54,359 bases of DNA from Chitinophagaceae bacterium (GTDB taxonomy: Bacteria; Bacteroidota; Bacteroidia; Chitinophagales; Chitinophagaceae). Under the pieces are notes generated by a model. It ran no database searches. It worked only from the letters and a program-made list of their open reading frames with translations, and was not told the origin of the DNA. Made by a program: the position numbers and the translations under genes. Below are positions 45,150 to 54,359 of the stretch, piece by piece. Where the stretch lies: positions 1 through 54,359 of the forward strand of contig JADKJI010000043.1 in assembly GCA_016721085.1 (NCBI GenBank). The letters are read 5' to 3'. Position 1 is the first letter of the stretch; every line of letters begins with the position of its first letter.

Positions 45150-45396
45150 AGACACGGACGGAAGGCAGGACTCAGCAGAAAATATAGACTTAGTACGATT
45201 GTTATTGTGACTTGCTGACTAATTATGACATTCGTTCAGGCAGAAAACACGCTGCAGAGGCGTAGCCTCGATTAAATATTGTAGCCCCGGATTTCAATCC
45301 GGGGTGATGGAAGGATGCAAAATTGCTTGGGGTCTTGAAAAGTACGTACATCCTGTGCATCCTAACTATCCTTTGACATCAAGGTCTTGTATTGGC
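45150..45396 (+). repeat. Dispersed composite repeat, distant copy
   Basis: Contains AGACTTAGTACG, CATTCGTTC-AGGCAGAAAAC, GCAGAGGCGTAGCCTCGATT and the hairpin CCCCGGATTTCAATCCGGGG, in the same order as the 14.65-15.3 kb copies but without the first ACCACAAAGG hairpin. The tail CATCCTGTGCATCC...ATCCTTTGACATCAAGG matches the tail of copy 3. The hairpin may also end transcription from both convergent neighbours. Confidence 0.8.
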
Positions 45397-45402
45397 TGTT
45401 TA

Positions 45403-45450
45403 TTCTCAAATTCTCAAATCTTCAAATCTTCAAATTTTCAAATTATTAAA
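45403..45450. repeat. Short A+T-rich tandem repeat
   Basis: Five or six imperfect repeats of TTCTCAAA/TTCAAATC/TTTTCAAA in a row. Non-coding and close to the stop of the minus-strand regulator. Confidence 0.7.
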
Positions 45451-45458
45451 TTGGCACT

Positions 45459-46245
45459 TCAAAATTTATAAAACCCCTTCATCCTATTCAACAAATTCTC
45501 CTTCTTCCTTCTCGAAACTTCAATCTCTGTTCCATCAGATAATAATAATGAACCGCCTTCGCCTCTAATATATTCTTTTACATGTTCGAGGTTTACGAGG
45601 TAGGATTTATGGGCTCTTACGAAATTACTGTCGGCCAGTAATTCTTCATATTCGTTTAAGTGGTTTTGAAGCAAGTATGGGCGGACGGTTTATGAATTGG
45701 AAAGAGGTGTAGTTGCCATTTGCAATGCAACAAATGATATCCTGTATTACAACCACCTGGAATCCTTTTAATGAGGGAATGCAAAGCTTCATCTTTTGAA
45801 CCACATTGCGGTTCTTGATATTGTGAAGCAATGTATCCATAGTAGGTTCGGATGTCTGTGCCTGTCCACCTTCTTTTTGTTGAATTCGTTTTTCAGCTCT
45901 TTTCACCGCTTCCATCAACAAATCTTCATCAACCGGTTTTAGTAGATAATCGACAGCGCTAAAATGAAAGGCCTGGTTCATATAGGTGCTGTGAGCCGAA
46001 ATGAAGATGACTTCAAAAGGAATATTTCCTAATTCACTAAGTAGGGCAATGCCGTTTTTTTCTGGCATGGCTATGTCGAGAAATAATAGATCAGGTTTTA
46101 ATTGGTTGATTTGCTCTATTGCTTCATCTGCACTTGCACAGGTTGCTATTACTTCAACCTCCGGACAATTCAGCTGAAGCAACTTCCTTAAGGAAGCAAC
46201 ACCTCTCGGTTCATCATCTACAAGTATAGCTCTGATTGGCTTCAT
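45459..46245 (-). pseudogene. LytTR-family response regulator, one frameshift
   Basis: Minus strand from ATG 46245 (MKPIRAILVDDEPRGVASLR). The receiver domain has DDEP, phosphoacceptor Asp in LLFLDIAMPEKNG and Lys in DYLLKPVDED. A linker (KEGGQAQTSEPTMD) leads to the LytTR domain, which starts KLCIPSLKGFQVVVIQDIIC. A frame change near 45665, in a GGTTTTG stretch, leads to LNEYEELLADSNFVRAHKSY and LLLSDGTEIEVSRRKKENLL at the end. About 260 residues if repaired. Its ATG overlaps the sensor's TGA by four bases (ATGA). Confidence 0.85.
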
Positions 46246-49200
46246 ATATCCCTGTTTTGAAGTTTAAGTTTTATGGTTACAATGGTTCCGGTGATGCCAT
46301 CAATATGTCGGTCAGATTTGTCTTCTATGGAAATGCTGCTCTTCATATCATATTTTTCATTCAGCAATTGAATCCGGTTTCGGATATTTTCAATTCCAAT
46401 GGATCGTTGCAATTCTGGCATCCGTTTCTTTAGCTCCAAAGATTGATTGATTCCAATACCATTATCTTCAATGACACATACTAACTGGTCATTCTCCTGA
46501 CTAAAACTAACAGAAATATCAATGAACTTATTATTAGCTCCATGCCATATCGAATTTTCAATAAATGGCTGGATAAGCATTGGTGGCAACAATACTTCAT
46601 CTAATGGCAAATCATCTGTTACATGTTGTCGGAAAGTGAATTTACTATTTCGTATCATTTCCATTTCAGCATAGCGGTTCAGGTAATCCATAGTGTTTCG
46701 TAGAGATACAAAATGCATCAGTGAGTGTTCTAGTGTGATGCGGATGAGGTGCGCGAATTTGGTGAGATATCGGGAAGCATCTTTGTTCTCGTCATTCAAA
46801 ATCATTTCCCGTATGCTATTAAGACTATTCGATATGAAGTGTGGATTCATTTGCGCATGCAAAGCCTTCATTTCGGTTTGTGCCAGTTTCTTATCTATAT
46901 TAGCTTTAGCGCGAATCTGTTTAATACGATATCTGTAAGCACCAATTGCTATTAGCGCTATTAAGCATATTATTGAAAAGAGAAAACAAGGGACTGCCAC
47001 CAGGGTTTTTCAATTACAAAACTAAAGGCACGTTGTTTTTGCTCTCCCCATTTTCCGATAGCTTTAAATTGAATGATATAGTCACCAGGGTTGAGGCCCG
47101 AAAGATTTAAAGTGCGAACCTCCTTTAATGGGATCCAATCCTCATCCTCTTTCATTTTATAAAAGAATCGGTAATTACTGTTTTCGTAATCGATAATGGA
47201 AAAATAAAGGGAGAGATTATTTTCGTTATGGTTAAGGGAAACTCCATTGGAAGGACGGAAAACAGATCTTGCATTATTTATACGGATCTCCTGGATGAGT
47301 ATATCATTTGCTTTGTGTACTTTATTTGAAGATTGCGCAGGAAATTCTGTGACAAGCTGATTCGTAAACAGGTATAGTTTATTGGCGATAATATCGAAAT
47401 CTATTGCTTTTCCCTTCGGGACTTCTTCAGTATAACCATCACTGAAGTCATACACTACTGTTTCTTTGGTTTGAATATTGAAGCGGGTAAGGTTATTGGC
47501 ACTTCCCAGCCAAATGTCATTGCCTATGATATTGCTGAAACATTCAAGAGCGTCGGATGGCAAGCCTTCTTTAATACTATAGGAGTGCCATTTTTTCTCT
47601 TTTATTTGGTATTCAAGAAGTCCGTTTTCAACATTATGTATCCATAATGAACCCTTACTGTCTGCATTGAGCATCAGCATATCTTCATTGAATTTTTTCA
47701 CACCTCCATAAACAGTGATGAGTGTATCGAACTGGTTAGTGGAATTATTCCATCTGGCTAAGGAGTGACCTCCAATCCAAACATCTCCATAACTATCGTA
47801 AGCAATACTTTTGATTTTCGAAAATGGTAAAGCAGGATTTGTTTTTGGAGTAAAAACAGTAAATGTTCTTGTAGGTACATGATAGCGCGCTACAATCCCA
47901 TTGAGCTGACTGCACATCCATGCATAGCCATCAGTACGAACAGGCGCCAACATATTAAGTCCCTGGCTCACTTCAGAAGGCATAGGAACTTTACCATATT
48001 TATCAGTTTTGGTATCCAGCCATAATAGCCCGGCGCTGGTGCCGATATACAAAGTATCGGTATGATACATCTGTATACTATTCACTTCGTTCCAGGAGAA
48101 TTATATTGAAAGAAATTGATCTGTTTCTTTACTGTTTTTGTAACCGGATCTACAATCACCAAGCCTTTATTTAGTGAGAGACGACCAAGGTATAAATTGT
48201 TCTTATAATGGAATGAAGCACTTAATCCTCCTGTAACACTATCAGCAGGGCTTGATTTTATATCATAAGTGGTAAGAAACTGGCTTGCATTGCTTTGTTG
48301 TAATAATCCTTTAGAAGTACCAATCCACAATTTGCCGGCCTTATCCATTTTTAAGCATAATATCTTATAGTCGTTCAGATAAGAATTAGGATTCATTGTT
48401 ACAATACCTGTTCGCTTATCTAGATGACAGATATAAAATCCGGTTGTGGCTCCATTAACGGCAAATGTGCTATCTGTCAGTTTATAGATTTTGCTTTCCC
48501 ATGAAAAATTTACTTTTGAAATGGGAAGTGGAGTGCTTACTGTCTTTTGTGTTGCAGTGTTATAATAAACAATGCTGTTTTTTGCAAAATGGAAGAACAG
48601 GAATTCCTGTTTGTTAAGCTGATAATGATGTATAACACCCCTGTTTTTTGCTGTTGCTACAGGTGAAAAGTTAAATGGTGATTGATCACCTTCTTTAAAC
48701 TGGTAGAATTGATTGGTTTTGGTATCGAAGTGGGCGATTGCATTTTCTTCAACAAATACAAGCAGGTCGCGATCGTTTAGTGGCAGCATATAGCGTCCGT
48801 AGAAGATTCGCTTTTTTCCAACATCATTTAAACTATAGGCATCGTGCCTGAATGCTAGTTGCCTATTCTTATTGAAAAGGTAAAATCCAGATGCGGTAGT
48901 TAAAGCTATTGATTGATCTGGAAGGGCTACAGCATCCCAGGCGGTATTCCTTAATGAACTGAATGCACTACTATCAGGTATAAAATAATCCTTTACAGAG
49001 AAATCTTTGGTATTTATGATTTGAAATCCTGATCGTGAAATCACTCCTAATTCATCTTTACCAAATGGTTTCAGGTTTCGGATTATTCCTGATGCTAACA
49101 TCAGCGGCTCAGTGTTATTTGAATAGTTGCTGAATGAATGTCCGTCAAAGCGGTTAAGCCCAACATCGGTGCTTATCCATATATAACCCTGATCATCCTG

Positions 49201-49374
49201 TTCAATAGCTGTTACAAAATTATGACTTAGTCCATCTTTTGATGTATGGAGCTTGAATTCACTTGCATGATAGTTTTGCCCATTGGCATTGCTGATTAAA
49301 GTCCAGCAAAACAAAAGGGAATATATACCCCACCTCAATTTTAATCTATACCACATTCTTTTTGATTCAGTCAT
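46242..49374 (-). pseudogene. Beta-propeller/Y_Y_Y sensor histidine kinase, two frameshifts
   Basis: Minus strand from ATG 49374. A signal peptide is followed by a large periplasmic region of propeller repeats (HTSKDGLSHNFVTAIEQDDQ, GYIWISTDVGLNRFDGHSFS, KMDKAGKLWIGTSKGLLQQ). A one-base change near 48090 (true reading YNSWNEVNSIQM) joins more propeller blades and a Y_Y_Y domain ending GDYIIQFKAIGKWGEQKQRA. A second change near 46985, in a CCC run, leads into a TM helix and a PF06580 kinase with QMNPHFISNSLNSI (Ser where Phe is usual) and an HATPase region. About 1,040 residues repaired. Related sensors respond to extracellular ligands. Operon with the LytTR regulator. Confidence 0.88.
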
Positions 49375-49653
49375 TATTTGAAGCTACTATAATAAGACAA
49401 AATTCCTAATCCAGACTTATTTATATCATTAATAATGAAGAAGAAAGCAAATGAATTTGAATCAGCTCATAGTGTCTGTAATAGTAGTCTGAACTTTATC
49501 AATTTTTCACTACCGCACATACAGTAAGCGCTGCCGGTAATGAAAATTGATATCAATACAATGCCATATAAATTATTTTCATTCACCTTTTAATCATAGG
49601 ATTGTCCTCGTGGATGAAAAAGGGTATTACAAAACAAATTCAAACCAATCTAA

Positions 49654-50307
49654 ATGAAACTTATCCAATCAGCTTGTCTTCTTAGCATTTTAGCTTTCAC
49701 TTCTTGTTCAGAGGAAAGCAAAAAGGCTCCGGAAGAAGCAGTTGCCAAAACTACGGTAAGCCAGGACACTACAGCGCCAGCTTCATACTATATTGATGTT
49801 CATGATCTGGAACCAGGCAAAGTGACATTTGATGCAGTTAAAGGTGCTCATGAAAAAGACCTTGCTACACAGGGAAAATATGATGTGAAATTTGTAAAGT
49901 ACTGGGTAGATGAGGCAAAAGGAAAAGTGTATTGTCTTTCTCAGGCTCATAAGGAAGAAGATATCACCGCTACTCATAAGGAAGCTCATGGATTACTGCC
50001 TTCCTCAATATATCAGGTGAGTGAGGGAACTGAGGCTAGTTTCACTGGTAATAAGAACATATATCTTGATGTTCATGAATTAGGTGCAGGGAAAGTGACT
50101 GCGAAAGATGTAGCAGGAGCTCACGAAAAGGATCTGGCAGTTCAAGGAAAAAATGGTGTCAATTTCGTGAACTATTGGGTGGATGAGAAGAAAGGAGTTG
50201 TAATGTGTTTATCAGAGGCTGCAGATTCCAACGCTATAAAGAAGACACATCAGGAAGCTCATGGATTGGTGCCAGCCTATGTACTTACTGTTAAACAAGG
50301 TCAATAA
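49654..50307 (+). CDS. Lipoprotein with two DUF4242 domains
   Basis: 217 residues. Signal MKLIQSACLLSILAFTSCSE has a lipobox (FTSC). After a linker come two copies of about 80 residues: YYIDVHDLEPGKVTFDAVKG, AHEKDLATQGKYDVKFVKYW, then ATHKEAHGLLPSSIYQV; and IYLDVHELGAGKVTAKDVAG, AHEKDLAVQGKNGVNFVNYW, then KTHQEAHGLVPAYVLTV. Each copy is a complete DUF4242 domain. DUF4242 includes a nickel-binding Streptomyces protein; the conserved His and Asp/Glu residues (DVH, AHEKD, AHG) are kept in both copies. Probably periplasmic or outer-membrane anchored. Confidence 0.88.
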   Translation: MKLIQSACLLSILAFTSCSEESKKAPEEAVAKTTVSQDTTAPASYYIDVHDLEPGKVTFDAVKGAHEKDLATQGKYDVKFVKYWVDEAKGKVYCLSQAHKEEDITATHKEAHGLLPSSIYQVSEGTEASFTGNKNIYLDVHELGAGKVTAKDVAGAHEKDLAVQGKNGVNFVNYWVDEKKGVVMCLSEAADSNAIKKTHQEAHGLVPAYVLTVKQGQ

Positions 50308-50397
50308 GTCTAGGTACAAATCAATTTTTAATATCAGTTCTTAATGCGAAATCGAGGTATATACACAATTTAATCCATTAACCCAGACCTGTTAGTT

Positions 50398-50441
50398 ACC
50401 GTGGAAGCTTTCGTTTTCTAATGAAAGTTTCTACGGTTTTT
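50398..50441 (+). terminator. Rho-independent terminator
   Basis: ACCGTGGAAGCTTTC pairs with GAAAGTTTCTACGGT (two internal mismatches), with a 10-nt loop, followed by TTTTT. It stands 90 bases after the DUF4242 stop. The rest of 50308-50616 holds no gene. Confidence 0.75.
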
Positions 50442-50616
50442 GATTTTCGAGCTACCTGTAAACTCATAATATCCAACAGATTAATCTGATAAAAGGTATT
50501 AATGTTTTATATAATAATAACACCGGAAATACATATAGCCATGCCGTTTAGGAAATGCCGAAATAGTGCGTCCTTATTTTTTTAAAATTTGGATTGTTTG
50601 ACCTTAACTGAAGTAT

Positions 50617-51789
50617 ATGAAAATTCGTTTATTCTGCATTTTGATTCTCAGTTTACATACAGTTGCCAGCTACTCTCAATATGTTGGCATAGGGGTAGCA
50701 AATCCTACATTAGGCCGTCTTCAAATAAATGGAGGGGTAGGTAAAACCACCGCTATTTTTGGAGGTGATGTAAGGGGTATCTCCCTTCAACGCAACTTTC
50801 CAGGTATCGGTTATAACCAGTATGATACCAGTTCTCCAAAGGTTTTAGGGAGTGGGATAAGTTTGCTTCAATATCTCAATACTAGTACAGGCAGTATGAT
50901 TTTTAGTTTCTATAATACGAATACGGGCCCTAACACTCCGCCATTATTAAATTATGGGAATATGACGATTCGTCAAAATGGAAATGTAACACTTAATGGA
51001 TTTGAAGAGAACGCAAGTCTTTTTGTAAAACCCTTTAATACATTTAATTCCGTTACATGCTACTTAAAGGGTACTAAGTATAATTCAATATTTATGAATG
51101 CGAATAATCAATCGACTATTATAAATGGAGGGATTGATTTTGCTGATGTATTAATAAATGACCAGGCTTCATTGGGGAATGTATACATGGGTAATGGAAC
51201 CAGTAAAATTGGAATCAACCGTCTAACCCACAAGCGTTTCTTGAAATTGGACAATCAGCTAATAACAGAGGATTTATATTGGTGAATCCTGTCAGTTTCA
51301 GTAACTGGGAGTTTTCTGTAACAAAAAATCTGACGGAACCAGGGTCGGACCAATATCTTTATTATAATGAAATGTACAGAGGCAATTTTTTTCATATAGA
51401 TGGCGACTGGTACCAACTTTCAGATAGAAGGTTTAAGACAGCTATTTCTCCACTGCCCAGTCCTGCTGGATAAAGTAATGCAATTGCGACCTGTCGAATA
51501 CAATATGAGATCTGAAAGTTCTGACAATCAAAAATCCATTGGTTTTATTGCACAGGAAGTAAATGCCCTTTTCCCTGAACTGATAACAATTATACAGGAT
51601 ACTACTCTTGGATATCCGGATATTCCCGATTTACATATGATGAAATATGATGCTGTAGGACCTATTGCCATCAAAGCAATTCAGGAACAACAGGAAAAAG
51701 TCAAGAAGTTGCAAGATCAAAATGCAGCACTAAGGTCAAGAATTGAAGTTTTTAAGAAAAAATTAGCCTCACTAAGTACTACAAATTAA
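50617..51789 (+). pseudogene. Secreted protein with C-terminal S74 chaperone domain, paralogue 1, frame-shifted
   Basis: The signal peptide (MKIRLFCILILSLHTVASYS) and GVANPTLGRLQINGGVGKTT AIFGG open a repeat-like beta region, as in trimeric tail-fibre proteins. Frame changes near 51282 and 51455 separate it from DWYQLSDRRFKTAISPLPS and LDKVMQLRPVEYNMR, with KSIGFIAQEVNALFPELI and a final coiled coil (QEQQEKVKKLQDQNAALRSR). The S74 intramolecular chaperone domain promotes trimerisation and may cleave itself at the Ser of SDRR. About 385 residues if repaired. First of three tandem paralogues, five bases before the second. Confidence 0.75.
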
Positions 51790-51793
51790 CTAT

Positions 51794-52893
51794 ATGAAGA
51801 AAGCATATACATATAACATACTTGTTTGTAGCATATTCTTTTGCTTATTACTGCCGGTTCATTCCATTTCACAGTCGATGGGTATCGGTATTACAAATCC
51901 CAAAAGAGCGCTCTTGGAAGTTCATGGCGCTTCTGGAGTAGGCGCTACAAGTGCTATGTTCGGCGGAGAGCACGGTATTTCTTTCATGAAAGATTTTCCA
52001 GCAATAGGATTTAATATGTATCGCGACAGTACTACTTCAGGATACAGAGGCCGAAAAATGAATATTGGTTATTCATCAATGATATCAATGAACTATGATG
52101 ATCCTTTAACACCAGCTGGGTTCGTCATATCATCATTCCCAAATGGAGCTGCTGGTTCTGTACTCCCTTCAGGCACCAAAATGTTTGCGATGTTCGATTT
52201 CCAGTTCACTATAAACACTACCCGATTGGCTACTGAAACACCAGCTTCTTTAATGGTTGGCAGAGGCACCGGAATAGATGGTACAGCAGCATTTTCAGGT
52301 ACTACATTTACTTCATTTTTCAATTTCAGGACAGCTGAAAATACATATATACGGGTGGTCAATTGGGCAGCAGGGTCTTTATCAATGACCTATATAAAGG
52401 AGATATAATTATTGGCAGTACTGGTTCCCGGGTAGGAGTTAATGCACCTGATCCACAGTATCCTTTTGAAGTAAGACAGATAAATGGAACTGGCATTAAG
52501 ATGTTAATTAACAGGATCGGGGTTGAATACTCATGGGAATGGAGAGTAGGGGCAAGCCCTTACCATCTTTATGCATATTATAATAATGCGGCTACTACAT
52601 CATTTAATAATATCGATGGCACACTTACCGCTATTTCAGATAGAAGATTGAAAAAGAACATCGAATCTTTACCATCATTGATTGACAGGCTTATTCTTCT
52701 CGAACCTGTAACCTATGAGATGAATGATGATAATCCAGCACATTATAGAAGCACCGGCTTTATTGCACAGCAGGTAGACGAGCTGTTTCCTCAATTGGTA
52801 GTCAAGGGAAGTGCCACAGAAATGCTTTCGATTAAGTATACAGGATTTCATGTTTTAGCAATCAAAGGAATTCAAGAGGAGCAATTAAAATAA
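51794..52893 (+). pseudogene. Secreted protein with S74 chaperone domain, paralogue 2, frame-shifted
   Basis: Signal peptide then MGIGITNPKRALLEVHGASG, followed by VGATSAMFGGEHGISFMKDF, the same layout as its neighbours. The first frame ends at 52408. From about 52370 the second frame carries GDIIIGSTGSRVGVNAPDPQ, then TAISDRRLKKNIESLPSLID and YRSTGFIAQQVDELFPQLVV to a stop at 52893. A further one-base change there would extend it into NAIEQQSLELEQKMKLLESI, a coiled coil like those ending the other two copies. About 380-395 residues if repaired. Confidence 0.7.
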
Positions 52894-53013
52894 ATGCTAT
52901 TGAGCAGCAATCGTTGGAGCTAGAACAGAAGATGAAATTGTTGGAGAGCATTTGCCTGCCACAAATCGTCAAACACCTTAGCATTTACTTGTTCACCGAA
53001 TTAATAAGAAACG

Positions 53014-54212
53014 ATGAAAAATACGGCCTTCAGTTTATTGATCTGTCTTTGTAGTCTTTCCATAGCTGCCCAAAACGTAGGAATCAATACCATAACTCCT
53101 AATAGGGCCAAGCTTGAAGTGTTTGGTGTTGCTGGCTCAGGTAGTACAAGTGGTATTTTTGGAGTTGGGGGCGCTGGTATATCTATTCAGCAAAACTGGC
53201 CAACTATCGGTTTCAACCAATATAGAGATGAAACCTCACCCCTATCGCAAGGCAGGTTTATGACCAATGGCTTTGCTGCCATTCAATATATGGATCCAGG
53301 AACAGGAGTAATGGCAATTGATATGTTTCCTTCCGGCGCCAGTACTGGCTTCACGCCGTGGGTATTAGGGCATGACATTTTCCAACTGGCAATGCTGGGA
53401 ATACGGGCAAGAATTGCCAATGCTTCTTTGGCAGTTCTACGTGGCGATGGTATTGAAGGCACCGCTGTATTCCAAGGAGAGATATATAGTTCACAATTCA
53501 ACTATAGCATATCTGAAGACACGTATATACGGCCTGGAAAAGACAGCTCAAAAGTATTGTTTTGCAATGTGAATGGAGGGGATGTATTAATTGGAAATGG
53601 CTCTACTCGTTTATTCATCAATCGACCGGTCTCTTCAAATAGTAGCACAGTAGAAATTCAACAAGAAAATGGATTAACATTAGATCCGCTTTCTTTAGTT
53701 GATATAAATGAAAAAGCTGGAGTCAGGAGTTGAGATTTAAGTCAAAATTTGTAACTAACGAACCAGGATTTAATTTGGGCTTTTCCTATCAGGGAACTTA
53801 TAAAATGGGATTTTATTGGGCCGAGGGCAATTATTGGATTAATTCCGATCGCAGATTAAAAAACAGTATTCTGCCGATGGAGCCTGTACTTTCAAAGCTT
53901 AAGCAATTAACTCCAGTTTCTTATGAAATGACAGGAGAGAATCCTGATCATATACGATCCATCGGTTTTATAGCTCAAGATGTGCGAAAACTATTTCCTG
54001 GAGCTGTTAGGGTGATAAGTGACTTCAACCGTAAAGGGCCAGTTACAAACGATCTGAATACGATGAACTATAAATATTTCGGGGTTCTAGCTATACAGGC
54101 ATTGAAAGAACAGTGGCAGCAGTTGAAGGCATTGGAAGAAGAGCAAGCGGCGTTATTATTGGAGATAGAAGAATTGCAGAAACAAGCAAGTGCTCTTACT
54201 GGGAAGAAATAG
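53014..54212 (+). pseudogene. Secreted protein with S74 chaperone domain, paralogue 3, frame-shifted
   Basis: Signal peptide (MKNTAFSLLICLCSLSIAAQ), NVGINTITPNRAKLEVFGVA, then a glycine-rich beta region (SGIFGVGGAGISIQQNWPTI). The frame changes near 53730. The second part contains YWINSDRRLKNSILPMEPVL, SKLKQLTPVSYEMTGENPDH, IRSIGFIAQDVRKLFPGAVR and a C-terminal coiled coil (WQQLKALEEEQAALLLEIEE). About 398 residues if repaired. Same domain order and exported nature as the two genes before it. Confidence 0.75.
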
Positions 54213-54245
54213 GGAGGATTTGTAAGTTTTGTAATCAAATTTTTT

Positions 54246-54359
54246 TACCGCAGAGACGCGGAGGCGCAGGGGAATTCGCTTTTTGTTTTATTCTTTCATC
54301 ATTTTGCAAAGAACTTAACACATAGGCACATAGAGACATAGAATACAATAGGAAAATTC
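54246..54359. repeat. Dispersed Bacteroidota-type repeats at the window end
   Basis: TACCGCAGAGACGCGGA (54246-54262) is identical to 41521-41537 but lacks the second arm. Further on, ACACATAGGCACATAGAGACATAG is a short ACATAG-type tandem repeat of a kind common between genes in this phylum. No gene is seen after 54212. Confidence 0.65.

Noticed and set aside
1..54359. Integron integrase, transposase or phage structural operon
   Set aside because: No tyrosine-recombinase, DDE or phage head/terminase motifs were seen; the S74 proteins have signal peptides and no phage neighbours.

Overview
The window looks like a chromosomal piece from a Bacteroidota bacterium, probably of the Chitinophagaceae type. 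The DNA is A+T-rich. Secreted proteins carry signal peptides ending in AQ or SQ. One promoter fits the Bacteroidota form TTG-N20-TAnnTTTG. The gene content is typical of the phylum: LytTR regulators with PF06580 kinases, a beta-propeller/Y_Y_Y sensor kinase, TPR-linked kinases, secreted S74-chaperone proteins and a GldM-like fragment. No rRNA, tRNA, CRISPR array or intact transposase was seen.

1-11,210: an array of short, same-strand, mostly unrelated genes separated by long imperfect palindromes that look like integron attC sites. For three cassettes the 5' end (GTT...) is the reverse complement of the start of the site at that cassette's own 3' end (8/8, 7/8 and 9/10 bases), as expected of excised circular cassettes. 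No integrase is in the window, so it resembles a CALIN (attC cluster lacking an integrase). Most cassette genes are disrupted; a membrane protein at 3,294-4,022 and a secreted protein at 7,932-8,570 are intact.

11,382-20,282: a disrupted GH78-type rhamnosidase, a phytanoyl-CoA dioxygenase-like gene, three tandem copies of a ~315-nt dispersed repeat built of hairpins, then a compact run of small proteins (DUF1905, VOC, DUF1801, a PhnB-like lipoprotein, unknowns). 20,452-20,815 is an abnormal G-run/C-run tract, probably an artefact.

20,867-34,395: mostly intact accessory genes. These include DUF2695, SDR, DinB-like, HTH-membrane, two DUF998, a second DUF1801, DUF4287, a DUF2975-HTH-esterase operon, a beta-lactamase-fold hydrolase, orphan unknowns and a YjbR-like protein. 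Four long near-perfect palindromes with compensatory changes lie between genes at 29.3-34.7 kb.

34,697-49,374: signal transduction. A FIST protein, a giant multi-module histidine kinase and a TPR histidine kinase form a minus-strand operon behind a perfect TTGACTTAAGTCAA dyad. A LytS/LytR-like pair overlaps by 8 nt, followed by an outer-membrane barrel and a DUF4386 protein. A propeller-type sensor kinase and LytTR regulator overlap by 4 nt.

49,654-54,212: a lipoprotein with two DUF4242 repeats, then three tandem secreted proteins ending in S74 chaperone domains. Many otherwise normal long genes are broken by single frame changes, several at homopolymers, so part of the damage is probably sequencing error rather than gene decay.
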